From: Streptomyces sp. SCSIO 30461
GTDB taxonomy: Bacteria > Actinomycetota > Actinomycetes > Streptomycetales > Streptomycetaceae
Assembly (NCBI RefSeq): GCF_037023745.1
Contig: NZ_CP146101.1
Span: 2,658,001-2,722,000, forward strand
Direction of reading: 5' to 3'
Length of the DNA stretch: 64,000 bases
Positions within the stretch are counted from its first letter, which is position 1. Every line of letters starts with the position of its first letter. The position numbers and the translations under genes were made by a program. Under the pieces are notes generated by a model. The model saw nothing but the letters and a program-made list of their open reading frames with translations, was not told where the DNA came from and ran no database searches. Shown one piece after another: positions 51,847 to 60,183 of this stretch.

Positions 51847-52699
51847 GGCACGAATTGTGGCATTGCCGCACTTGGGGTGGACAGCGCGCGTGTTGACATA
51901 GAGGGATTGTCAGAAAAAGTCAGCATCGGCGCGATCGAAGGCATCTGACGGTGTCGAGGCGGTGACAGCGGCTCCGGCTGTGTGGGAGGACTTCGTGACG
52001 TCACATCATGCCGAGAGGATTCCGGTGGCGGGCGATGGCCAGGCGCCGCCCGGTACCGCGAGCCGTCCGCGCGGGTGACGCATGCTGCTCGGAACTCCGG
52101 CGGCGGGTCTGGTCCTGCTCGCCGGACCGGCCCTGTCGATGGTGCTCGCGCGCCCCGCGGGGCCGTTCCGACCATGTCCACGTCCCGGACCGAAGCAGGC
52201 GCCACGTCCGGTGAGGGAGGGCGCTTGGCCGCGAAGGCTCCGTGCCTTGCCGCCGTGAGCGGCTCGTCGTCAGCGAGGACCCGACCGCCACAGGGCTCGG
52301 AGAAATCGTTTCAGAATCAACACATTTGGTGAATGGGGGAGGGCTTCCGTGCCGCCCAAGTGAAATCGAGGGGACTCGTGTACCCGCTCGAAGCTCCTCT
52401 GCGCCCCCTCGATACACGGGTGTTTGTGTCGAGCTGGGACCGCGTCCGGCCGGCCCTGATGTCGCCGATTGGCTGTAACGAGACCCAGTCCACGTAACAC
52501 GTAAAGAATTTGGGAGGGTTCGCGTCCGAATTGAGGGGGCGTGGTGGATATCCCATTACCAAGGCTTGTTGAGTAAGTCACAGGTGCATGAACCTCTTGA
52601 ACTGAGCCCGTCAATCGGTCAGTGTTTCGAAGCGACCTCCGGAGAACTTCCGTTCGGAGGCCAATCCCCCCACAAAAGATGACGAGGAGATCCCTCTTC
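51847..52699. other. Long gene-free region and leader of the subtilisin-like protease
   Basis: About 850 bases with no convincing gene. The first part is GC-rich and includes a 58-codon frame at 52082-52258 (+) starting MLLGTPAAGLVLLAG, which may be a tiny exported peptide or a remnant. From about 52290 the DNA is clearly less GC-rich, as in regulatory or transferred DNA. ATCGAGGGG (52365-52373) pairs with CCCCTCGAT (52405-52413), and CCTCCG...CGGAGG lies at 52637-52661, just before the gene. These may be leader structures controlling the protease. Confidence 0.5.
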
Positions 52700-53929
52700 A
52701 TGGCAACTCACAAGCGCGCGAGCAGGATCAAGCTGACCGCGGCCATCAGTGCCGTGGCCGCCGCCGCAGGAGTGACCGTATTCGGCGCCTCGTTCGCCGG
52801 AGCCGCCCCCGCTCCTGCGGAGGGCAAGATCTACGGCGCGAACGCCGAAGGCGCAGTGGCCGGAAGCTACGTCGTCCTGCTGAAGGACAGCGGCCAGAAG
52901 AGCGCGATGAGCGCCAAGGCCGACAAGCAGGACCTTGCCGAGGAGTACGGCGGCAAGCTGGAGCGCAACTACTCATCGGCTGTCAACGGCTTCTCGGCCA
53001 GCGGGCTTTCGGAGACCGAGGCCAAGCGCCTCGCCGCCGACCCCGCCGTGGCGAAGGTCGTCCAGAACAAGAGGTTCTCCATCAACGCCACTCAGGAGAA
53101 CCCGCCGTCCTGGGGCCTGGATCGGATCGACCAGGCCGACACGGCCGGCGACAGCAAGTACACCTACCCCGACGGTGGCGGTGAGGGTGTCACGGCGTAT
53201 GTCATCGACACCGGAGTCCGCACCACGCACAAGGACTTCGAGGGCCGGGCCACCAGCGGCTTCGACGCCATCGACAACGATGAGGACGCCGACGACGGCA
53301 ACGGCCACGGCACCCATGTGGCGGGCACCATAGCCGGGGCGTCGCATGGTGTGGCCAAGAAGGCGAAGATCGTCGCCGTGCGCGTGCTCGACGACAACGG
53401 CTCCGGCACCACAGAGCAGGTCGTCGCCGGCATCGACTGGGTGACCAAGAACCACGAGGGCCCCTCCGTCGCCAACATGAGCCTCGGCGGCGGCGCCGAT
53501 CCCGCCCTCGACGAGGCTGTCCAGAAGGCCATCGCCGCCGGTGTCACCTTCGCTGTCGCCGCGGGCAACGAGTCGAGCGACGCGGGCCAGGGGTCCCCGT
53601 CACGGGTCGAGGAGGCCATCACGGTCGCCTCGTCGACCAAGGACGACCAGCAGTCCGACTTCTCGAACTTCGGTTCCGTCGTGGACATCTACGCTCCGGG
53701 CTCGGACATCACCTCCTCCTGGAACGACAGCGACGAGGGCACCAAGACCATCTCCGGCACATCGATGGCGACCCCGCACGTCGTCGGCGCCGCCGCGGTC
53801 TACCTCGCCGGACACCAGGACGCCACCCCCGAGCAGGTCGCCAAGGCCCTGACGGACGGTGCCACGCCCGACAAGATCAGCAACCCGAGCGAGGGTACGC
53901 CCAACAAGCTCCTGAAGGTCGTCGAGTGA
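52700..53929 (+). CDS. Secreted S8 subtilisin/proteinase K-like protease
   Basis: A 409-residue exported protease. A signal peptide (RIKLTAAISAVAAAAGV) and an inhibitor I9 propeptide (about residues 55-128, YVVLLKD) precede the catalytic domain with Asp170 (VIDTGV), His203 (GHGTHVAGT), oxyanion Asn290 (AAGNESS) and Ser355 (GTSMATPH). It belongs to the proteinase K-like group common in streptomycetes for extracellular protein digestion. ATG 52700 follows GAGGAGA ten bases upstream; ATG 52679 would bury that site. Preceded by an unusually long AT-richer leader. Confidence 0.94.
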   Translation: MATHKRASRIKLTAAISAVAAAAGVTVFGASFAGAAPAPAEGKIYGANAEGAVAGSYVVLLKDSGQKSAMSAKADKQDLAEEYGGKLERNYSSAVNGFSASGLSETEAKRLAADPAVAKVVQNKRFSINATQENPPSWGLDRIDQADTAGDSKYTYPDGGGEGVTAYVIDTGVRTTHKDFEGRATSGFDAIDNDEDADDGNGHGTHVAGTIAGASHGVAKKAKIVAVRVLDDNGSGTTEQVVAGIDWVTKNHEGPSVANMSLGGGADPALDEAVQKAIAAGVTFAVAAGNESSDAGQGSPSRVEEAITVASSTKDDQQSDFSNFGSVVDIYAPGSDITSSWNDSDEGTKTISGTSMATPHVVGAAAVYLAGHQDATPEQVAKALTDGATPDKISNPSEGTPNKLLKVVE

Positions 53930-53954
53930 TCGCCTGACCCGGTAGGACCGCAAC

Positions 53955-53997
53955 GGACGGCCGCCGTGCCCTCCCCCACGGGGCATGGTGGCCGTCC
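53955..53997. terminator. Stem-loop terminator
   Basis: GGACGGCC (53955-53962) pairs with GGCCGTCC (53990-53997), and inner GTGCCC with GGGCAT extends the stem. It ends the protease transcript 25 bases after its stop. Confidence 0.75.
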
Positions 53998-54009
53998 TAT
54001 GGTGTGCCG

Positions 54010-54588
54010 ATGGCGAACACATATCCGTATGCGCTGCTGCTGCGGGGAATCAACGTCGGCGGACACCGCAAGGTCCCGATGGCGGATCTCCGCACACTGC
54101 TGACCGAACTGGGCCACGGCGGCGTCCGCAGCCACCTCCAGAGCGGGAACGCCGTCTTCACCAGCCCGGAACGGGACGAGCGGCGGCTCGCCACCGACAT
54201 CGAGAGGGCGATCGATGGGCACTTCGGCTTCACCGTCGACTGCCTGGTCCGCGGGGCGGCGTATCTGCGTGCCATCGTGGACGACTGCCCCTTCCCCGCC
54301 GCCGAAATCGAAGGCAGGCAACTCCACGTCACCTACTTCTCCGAGCGGGTGGACCCGGAGCGGCTCGCCGGAATCGACACGGCCGCCCGTCTGCCGGAGG
54401 AGTTCCGGCTCGGTGACCGTGCTCTCTACCTCTACGCGCCCGACGGTCTGGGTCGCTCCAAGCTCGCCCAACAACTTGCCAGGCCGGGCCTGTTCAAGGG
54501 GGTCGTCGCGACCAGCCGCAACTGGAACACGGTCGTCAAGCTGGCTGAGATGACCGCGGATGCGGCGGCCGGGGACGATCGGGGCTGA
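54010..54588 (+). CDS. DUF1697 family protein
   Basis: A 192-residue soluble protein. The signature YALLLRGINVGGHRKVPMADLR and SHLQSGNAVF is typical of DUF1697, and ATSRNWNTVVKLAEM closes the domain. The family is widespread with no proven activity. ATG at 54010; a GTG six bases upstream is also in frame. It starts directly after the protease terminator with only 12 bases between, so its promoter may lie inside the stem-loop region. Confidence 0.85.
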   Translation: MANTYPYALLLRGINVGGHRKVPMADLRTLLTELGHGGVRSHLQSGNAVFTSPERDERRLATDIERAIDGHFGFTVDCLVRGAAYLRAIVDDCPFPAAEIEGRQLHVTYFSERVDPERLAGIDTAARLPEEFRLGDRALYLYAPDGLGRSKLAQQLARPGLFKGVVATSRNWNTVVKLAEMTADAAAGDDRG

Positions 54589-54639
54589 ATCGGCCAGGGG
54601 AGGGCGTGGCTTCCGGATACCGGTGGGAGTCCCCGTGCC

Positions 54640-54831
54640 TCAGTGCCGGTGGGAGCTCCGGTGCCAGCTGAATCCGCCCGGCAGCCGCACGGACGCACTG
54701 CGGTGGCCACCGCTGTGCCGGGTGACATGAGCCCGGCGGGTGCCCAGGCTCAGCGACCACCCGCGGTCGCTCAGGTTCAGATGCAGCAGCTTCGGGATGA
54801 TGGTGATCCGCTTGTGGTAATAGATCGACAT
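54640..54831 (-). CDS. Small DUF4236-like protein
   Basis: A 63-residue basic protein, easily missed by gene finders. SIYYHKRITIIPKLLHLNLSD and the following RGWSLSLGTRRAHVTRHS match the pattern of DUF4236 (hydrophobic strand, LNLS, then GxSxS and Arg-rich end), and it closes with LPGGFSW. The ATG at 54831 has AAGGAGG five bases upstream, a strong ribosome binding site that supports translation. Convergent with DUF1697. The function of DUF4236 is unknown; relatives can be fused to secretion-related domains. Confidence 0.7.
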   Translation of the reverse strand: MSIYYHKRITIIPKLLHLNLSDRGWSLSLGTRRAHVTRHSGGHRSASVRLPGGFSWHRSSHRH

Positions 54832-55010
54832 ATCGGCCTCCTTGCCGTCATGGTGCGTGAGAAACCCGGCACCGCTGTCACCGGACTGCCACGGCCTTGT
54901 CACCGCAGGGCAGACATGTCCTGTTCCCGGGGCCCGCTCCCGGACGCCCCGTGCTTCTCCTCCGGATGGGCCAGCGGGGATTGTCAGGGGCGGGCCCTAT
55001 CGTCGGTCCC

Positions 55011-55484
55011 ATGTACGACGACGGCGACGGCCCACCGCGGGCCACTGACGAGCACGCGGTGCGGGCACGGGCTGCCGAGGTTCGGGTCGCCTTCGACGGG
55101 CTGCTCCGGATCCGGCGCCTGACCGGCACCGGCGCCGCCGTGCCGGAGGCCGCCCCGGCACCCTGGGAGCACCACCGGATGGTGCGGTCCGTGGCGCTCG
55201 CCCTCGAAGCGGCCGGGATACCGCCGTCCGCGGTCGACGCGTCGGGACGGCGGGTGGAAACCGGATACCGCGTCCGGAGCGCTGACGGAGAGGACCAGGA
55301 GCCCCGGGTCGTCGCGGTCGAGTGGCTGGGGCCTCCGGGGGGCGGCGCCCCGTCCGGTGAGCCCGCGGCACTCGACGAGTGCGCCAGGATCCTGGACCGG
55401 CTCGGCTGGGACGCACTGATCTACCGGGGAAGGGGCGGCCGCCGGTTCGTCGAGGTGCGTGCACCGCATCGCCCCGGGCGTTGA
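55011..55484 (+). CDS. Conserved Streptomyces hypothetical protein
   Basis: A 157-residue soluble, Arg/Glu/Pro-rich protein with no motif that I know. The C-terminal part ([20 protein letters not shown] and [12 protein letters not shown]) has a compact alpha-beta pattern. ATG at 55011, with the TATCGTCGG segment upstream as a possible -10. It precedes the thioredoxin-fold gene on the same strand by 92 bases. I assign no function. Confidence 0.6.
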   Translation: MYDDGDGPPRATDEHAVRARAAEVRVAFDGLLRIRRLTGTGAAVPEAAPAPWEHHRMVRSVALALEAAGIPPSAVDASGRRVETGYRVRSADGEDQEPRVVAVEWLGPPGGGAPSGEPAALDECARILDRLGWDALIYRGRGGRRFVEVRAPHRPGR

Positions 55485-55576
55485 GGAAGGCCCTCGGAAG
55501 CATCCCCGGTGGCCCGGGAAAGCGGTGGCTGAATGGCCCGTGGCCCTGGGTCACTCCAGCCTCTAGGGTCGTCCCC

Positions 55577-56194
55577 ATGACCACCGATCACACCGCTCAG
55601 GTCGACTTCTTCTTCGACCCTGCCTGCCCCTTCGCCTGGATCACCTCCCGCTGGATCCTGGAGGTCGAGCAGCAGCGCGACATCAATGTCCACTTCCGCC
55701 CCATGAGCCTCTACTTCCACAACGAGGGCAACGAGCTTCCCGAGGGCTACCGCGCACTCATCGACCGGACCATCGGACCCGTCCGGGTCCTGGTCGCCGC
55801 CGCCGAGCAGCACGGCGAGCAGGTGCTCGGCGATCTCTACACCGCTCTCGGCACCCGGATCCACCAGCAGAAGAACGAGGACTTCGACGCGGTGATCGCC
55901 GAGGCCCTGGCGGAGACCGGGCTGCCGGCCGAGCTGGCGGCAGCCGCGTACGACGAGTCGCACGACGACGCGGTGCGCCGCAGCCATGACGCCGGTCTGG
56001 ACCCGGTGTCAGGTGGGTACGTCGGCACACCGACCGTCCATGTGGACGGAGCCGTCTGGTTCGGGCCGGTGCTGAACTCCATCCCGCGCGGTGAGGAGGC
56101 GGGCAAGCTCTTCGACAGCTTCCGGGTGCTCGCGAACCACCCTGACTTCTTCGAGCTGAAGCGCACCAGGACCGGCGAGCTGAGCATCGCCTGA
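55577..56194 (+). CDS. Rv2466c-type mycothiol-dependent thioredoxin-fold reductase, CxxA variant
   Basis: A 205-residue DsbA-like cytoplasmic protein without a signal peptide. The N-terminal [14 protein letters not shown] and the GTPTVHVDG cis-Pro segment match the Rv2466c family, a mycothiol-dependent nitroreductase or mycoredoxin group. The family active site is usually C-P-x-C; here it is Cys17-Pro-Phe-Ala20, so the resolving cysteine is absent and the protein would work as a monothiol enzyme with mycothiol. Near the sulfur genes, which supply cysteine for mycothiol. ATG at 55577. Confidence 0.82.
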   Translation: MTTDHTAQVDFFFDPACPFAWITSRWILEVEQQRDINVHFRPMSLYFHNEGNELPEGYRALIDRTIGPVRVLVAAAEQHGEQVLGDLYTALGTRIHQQKNEDFDAVIAEALAETGLPAELAAAAYDESHDDAVRRSHDAGLDPVSGGYVGTPTVHVDGAVWFGPVLNSIPRGEEAGKLFDSFRVLANHPDFFELKRTRTGELSIA

Positions 56195-56274
56195 CCGCGG
56201 CGGGTGCCCGGCTCGGCGGTCGGGGCCGGATGCCGCATCCTCCGACCACCACCGCTGAGCGGCCCGGGCAGTAC

Positions 56275-57075
56275 CTAAGCCCCCGTCGCACGCACCGCCG
56301 CACGCGTCGGTGTCCGTGCCCGCAGCGGGAGCCGGGGCAGTCGGGCAGCCGCCCGGGATTCGTCGAAGCGCTGGATCAGCAGTCGGGCCAGCTCGGGTGA
56401 TGCGCCGAGGACATCCGCGAGGACGTCCGCGCCCGCGCACCCCGCGCCGTCGGCGATCCGGTCCGGAAGCCGGCCGGGGGCGATCACATACGGTGCGACC
56501 GCCACCCGGCGCACTCCTTCGGCGCGCAGCGCGCGCACCGCGTCCTCGGTGCGCGGCAGAGCGGCGGAGGCGAACGCAGGCCGCACGGCGCACCAACCGG
56601 TGTGCCGCAGCTCCCGCGCCATTTCAGCGATCACTGCGATCGCCTCCGGGTCGGATGAGCCCGCCGAGGCCAGTACGACGCCGGTCGAGCGCTTGTCGGC
56701 AGGGTCGAGCCCGGCCTCGTACAGCCGCCGCTCCACCGCGTCGAGCAGCAGCGGCGACGGGCCGAGCACCTCGGCCTGGACGATCCGCAGCCGCGGATGC
56801 CTCACCCGGGCCTCGTCGAGCACCGACGGGATGTCGGTCTTGGCATGGAAGGCGCGGGTCAGCAGCAGCGGCAGGGCCACCACATCCCGCACCCCGTCGT
56901 TCGCCATTCGTTCCAGCACCTGCGGGACGGACGGGGCATTGAAGTCCAGGAACGCGGTGGACACACGCAGCCCGGGCCGCTGCGACCGCACCCGCCGCAC
57001 CAGGGCGGGCACGGTCGCGGCGTGCCGCGGGTCGCGGCTGCCGTGGGCGATGACCAGCAGTACGGGATCGTGCAT
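56275..57075 (-). CDS. Sirohydrochlorin chelatase (CbiX/SirB-like)
   Basis: A 266-residue chelatase with two related halves. VLLVIAHGSRDPRHAAT holds the catalytic His in the first half, and PLLLTRAFHAKTDIP the second conserved His. VVLASAGSSDPEA starts the C-terminal half, so it is a long two-domain form. It inserts iron into sirohydrochlorin to make sirohaem, the cofactor of sulfite reductase, which fits the adjacent cys genes. Last gene of the leftward sulfur operon, six bases after the permease. No sirohaem synthesis partner is in the window. Confidence 0.88.
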   Translation of the reverse strand: MHDPVLLVIAHGSRDPRHAATVPALVRRVRSQRPGLRVSTAFLDFNAPSVPQVLERMANDGVRDVVALPLLLTRAFHAKTDIPSVLDEARVRHPRLRIVQAEVLGPSPLLLDAVERRLYEAGLDPADKRSTGVVLASAGSSDPEAIAVIAEMARELRHTGWCAVRPAFASAALPRTEDAVRALRAEGVRRVAVAPYVIAPGRLPDRIADGAGCAGADVLADVLGASPELARLLIQRFDESRAAARLPRLPLRARTPTRAAVRATGA

Positions 57076-57081
57076 GGGGGA

Positions 57082-58002
57082 TCAGCTCCGGCCGAGCAGC
57101 CCGCGGCTGCGCAGCACCCACCGCTCCAGCGGGCTGAAGATCAGCAGGTCGATGGCGATACCGACGATCAGGATGAGGATGATCGCGAGGAACACCCCGG
57201 GCATGTCGAAGTTGTTGCGGCCGTTCTCCAGCAACTGGCCCAGACCCAGGCCTAGTTCAGGCGACGAAGCGATGATCTCGGCGGCCATCAGTGAGCGCCA
57301 GGAGAACGCCCAGCCCTGCTTCAGCCCGGCCAGGTAGCCGGGCAGCGCGGCCGGCATCACGATGTGCCAGGTCCCCTTCAGCCCGGTGGCGCCGAGGGTG
57401 CGTCCGGCCCGCAGGAACAGCGGCGGGACCTGGTCCACGCCCGACACCAGCCCGTTGGCGATGGAGGGCACGGCGCCGAGCAGGATCACCGTGAACATCA
57501 TGGAGTCGTTGAGACCCAGCCAGATGACCGCGGGCGGCACCCATGCCACCGACGGCAGCGACTGGAGACCGGACAGGATGGGGCCGATGGCGGCGCGGAC
57601 GAACTTCACCCGGGCCACGAGCAGACCGAGCGGTGTACCGATCGCCAGGGCCAGCAGGAAGCCGAGCAGGCCGCGCGACACACTGGTCCAGACGACTTCG
57701 AGCAGGGTTCCGTGCAGCCACATGTCGGACACGCTGTCCCATACCGCGGACGGCGGCGGCAGCTTGTAGTCGTCGGTGACCTTCAGCGCGACCAGCGACT
57801 GCCACACCGCGAGCACCAGTGCGACGGCCAGCACGGGCGGCAGCACTTTGCGCAACAGCACCTGGCGGATGGGGGTGCGATGGGCTTGTACGGTGTCGAG
57901 GGCGTCGAGGCCGGCCTCAAGCCCGGCGAAGTCGTCGGTCTTACGGACCACCGCGTCGCCGGTGGCCGTGGCCGGCCCGTGCTCGGTGTCAGTGCTGGCC
58001 AT
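57082..58002 (-). CDS. Sulfonate/sulfate ABC transporter permease (SsuC-like)
   Basis: A 306-residue inner-membrane permease of the SsuC/TauC type with about six helices after a polar N-terminal 50 residues. The ABC-contact loop is GLKGTWHIVMPAALPGYLAGL (EAA-like). The ATG at 58002 overlaps the ATPase stop by 14 bases. With the adjacent ATPase and binding protein it should import organosulfonate or sulfate. Confidence 0.9.
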   Translation of the reverse strand: MASTDTEHGPATATGDAVVRKTDDFAGLEAGLDALDTVQAHRTPIRQVLLRKVLPPVLAVALVLAVWQSLVALKVTDDYKLPPPSAVWDSVSDMWLHGTLLEVVWTSVSRGLLGFLLALAIGTPLGLLVARVKFVRAAIGPILSGLQSLPSVAWVPPAVIWLGLNDSMMFTVILLGAVPSIANGLVSGVDQVPPLFLRAGRTLGATGLKGTWHIVMPAALPGYLAGLKQGWAFSWRSLMAAEIIASSPELGLGLGQLLENGRNNFDMPGVFLAIILILIVGIAIDLLIFSPLERWVLRSRGLLGRS

Positions 58003-58786
58003 GGCGGCGGATCTCCCCACGCAGTTGTTCGGTGATCTCGACGGACAGCTCGGCGACGGCGGCGTCCTCGATACGGCGCGGCTGGGGGATGTCGACCCGC
58101 CACTCGTGCGCGACCCGGCCGGGCCGCGACGACAGCAGCACCACGCGCTGGGCGAGGCGTACGGCCTCGCGCACGTTGTGGGTGACGAAGAGGACCGAGA
58201 CGTTCGTCTCGCGCCAGATACGGGTGAGCTCCTCGTGCAGCACGTCGCGGGTGATCGCGTCGAGCGCCGCGAACGGCTCGTCCATCAGCAGCAGATCGCT
58301 GTCCTGCGCCAGCGCCCGCGCCAGCGCCACCCGCTGGCGCATACCGCCGGACAGCTCGTGCACCCGCTTGCGGTGCGCACCGCCGAGCCGGACCAGACCG
58401 AGCAGCCGCTCCGCCTCGTCCCGGCGCTCGGACTTGGGCACCCCGCGCAGCCGCAGGGCGAGTTCGATGTTCTTGCCCGCGGTCAGCCACGGGAAGAGGG
58501 CATGCTCCTGGAACATCAGAGCCGGCCGGCCGCCGGGGGTCTCGATGGACCCCGCGGTCGGCCGGTCGAGCCCGGCCACCAGATTGAGCAGAGTGGACTT
58601 TCCGCACCCGGAGGCTCCCAGGAGGGTGACGAACTCGCCCGGGGCGACATCGAGGCTGATGTCGTCCAGTACGAGTTGCGGTCCGGCCGGTCCTGCGAAG
58701 GACTTCGAGACATGCGCGATACGGGCGGCGTGCGACACCACCGTGGCGGCGGTACCGTCTGCGGCCTTGGCGAGCGTGGTGGCCAT
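57989..58786 (-). CDS. Sulfonate/sulfate ABC transporter ATPase (SsuB-like)
   Basis: A 265-residue ABC ATPase. Walker A GASGCGKST, Q-loop MFQEHALFPWLT, signature LSGGMRQRVALARAL, Walker B LLLMDEP and the H-loop VTHNVREA are all intact. The ATG at 58786 has AGGAGG eight bases upstream; the GTG at 58795 lies inside that site and is rejected. Follows the binding-protein gene by 54 bases. Confidence 0.93.
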   Translation of the reverse strand: MATTLAKAADGTAATVVSHAARIAHVSKSFAGPAGPQLVLDDISLDVAPGEFVTLLGASGCGKSTLLNLVAGLDRPTAGSIETPGGRPALMFQEHALFPWLTAGKNIELALRLRGVPKSERRDEAERLLGLVRLGGAHRKRVHELSGGMRQRVALARALAQDSDLLLMDEPFAALDAITRDVLHEELTRIWRETNVSVLFVTHNVREAVRLAQRVVLLSSRPGRVAHEWRVDIPQPRRIEDAAVAELSVEITEQLRGEIRRHGQH

Positions 58787-58839
58787 GGTCGTCACCTCCT
58801 GGGAGCGGGAGCGGGAGCGGGGCGTTGGCGGTGGTGCTG

Positions 58840-59952
58840 CTACCGGGTGCCGAGTCCGGCGTCGGCCACGGCGGGCTGCCCTTGGGCCTTCAGCACCTTG
58901 TTGAGCAGCGTCAGGTCGTAGACACCGCCCAACTCGGGCTCGTCCAGCAGGTCGGCCTTCACTGCGTGGTCGGCCTGCGCCTGCAGGGTGGTGGCCAGCG
59001 GGTCGTCCGTGATCTGGATCGACTGCCAGGCCGGGTCGATGACCTCGGGCGCCAGCTCCTTGCCGCTGAGCTCCTTCAGCGCGGCGTTCGCCGACGCCTT
59101 GGCCTTGTCCGGGTTGGCCTTGATCCAGGCGTTCGTCTTCACCGTGCCGCGCAGTACGGCCTCGACCACGTCAGGGTGCTCCTTGAGGAAGCTCTGCGAC
59201 ACGATGACGTTGGTGATCACGAACTTCTCGTCCGGCCACAGCGAGGTCTCGTCCAGCAGCACCTTGCCGCCCTCGGCGACCAGCTTGGACGCGGTCGGCT
59301 CTGGCACCCAGGCTCCGTCGACCGAGCCGGACCTATAGGCGTCCGGAGTGACCTTGCTGTCCGTGCGGACCACGGAGACATCGCCCTCGCCGCTCTGGGC
59401 GTCGACCTTCCAGCCCTTCTCGGAGACCCAGTTGAGGAATGCCACGTCCTGGGTGTTGCCGAGCTGCGGGGTCGCGATCTTCTTGCCCTTGACGTCGTCC
59501 AGGTTCTTGATCTTGTCCGGGTTGACGACCAGCTTCACACCACCGGAAGCGGAGCCGGACACGATCCGCAGCGCCTGGCCCTTGGACTTGGCATAGGCGT
59601 TGACGGCGGGGGAGGGACCGATGAAGCCGATGTCGATCGAGCCGCCGTTCAGGGCCTCGATCTCGGATGGGCCGGCGTTGAAGATCTGGGTGGCGACCTT
59701 GGTGCCGCCCAGTTCCTCGGCGATCAGCCCTTCCTGGATGCCGACGAGCGCGGTGGCGTGCGTCAGGTTGGGGAAGTAGCCGATCCTCACGGTGTCCGCT
59801 GAGAGCTTCTTGCCCTCCGCCGCCACCTCGGTCTTCTTGTCGTCGGCCTTCGAGCCGTAGCCGCAGGCGGTGAGCGCCACGGCGAGCAGCGGGAGGGCGG
59901 CAGCGACGGCGACGCCGCGGCGCAGGGCTTTGGTTCGGGTGGTGGCAGGCAC
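58840..59952 (-). CDS. ABC transporter substrate-binding lipoprotein, aliphatic sulfonate/sulfur type
   Basis: A 370-residue exported binding protein. Signal LPLLAVALTAC is a lipobox, so it is membrane anchored. The NMT1/SsuA-type fold is seen in RIGYFPNLTHATALVG, FNAGPSEIEALNGGSIDIGF and KGKKIATPQLGNTQDV. The sequence cannot tell sulfonate from nitrate- or taurine-type ligands, but the flanking cysN, cysD and permease genes favour a sulfur source. GTG start at 59952. Confidence 0.9.
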   Translation of the reverse strand: MPATTRTKALRRGVAVAAALPLLAVALTACGYGSKADDKKTEVAAEGKKLSADTVRIGYFPNLTHATALVGIQEGLIAEELGGTKVATQIFNAGPSEIEALNGGSIDIGFIGPSPAVNAYAKSKGQALRIVSGSASGGVKLVVNPDKIKNLDDVKGKKIATPQLGNTQDVAFLNWVSEKGWKVDAQSGEGDVSVVRTDSKVTPDAYRSGSVDGAWVPEPTASKLVAEGGKVLLDETSLWPDEKFVITNVIVSQSFLKEHPDVVEAVLRGTVKTNAWIKANPDKAKASANAALKELSGKELAPEVIDPAWQSIQITDDPLATTLQAQADHAVKADLLDEPELGGVYDLTLLNKVLKAQGQPAVADAGLGTR

Positions 59953-59990
59953 GGGAGGCGGTTCCTCTCGGAGGCCCGGCGGTCACGCAC

Positions 59991-60086
59991 TCACGGGGCG
60001 TGGCCGGGATGTCGGCGTCTTCGTCGGCGGTAGGGGACGCGGGAGGTGCGGGCGCGCAGGCAGTGCGCATACGTCATCGCACACAT
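59991..60086 (-). CDS. Possible 31-residue Cys/Arg-rich leader peptide
   Basis: In the gap between cysN and the binding-protein gene an ATG at 60086 (GGGGTGA just upstream) opens a 31-codon frame starting MCAMTYAHC, with Cys at positions 2 and 9, followed by an Arg-rich run, ending 38 bases before the binding-protein start. Short Cys-containing leader peptides upstream of sulfur genes are known in actinobacteria as attenuators that sense cysteine supply. I cannot show that it is translated; it does not match the common HVDL-type Streptomyces leader that I recall. Confidence 0.4.
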   Translation of the reverse strand: MCAMTYAHCLRARTSRVPYRRRRRRHPGHAP

Positions 60087-60183
60087 CGCGTCACCCCGCC
60101 CGTGCCCGCGCCCAGGGAGCCACTGCCGACACGGCCGCCCTCCTTGGCGAATGTCGCGTAGAAGCAGGCCATGGTGGACATGG

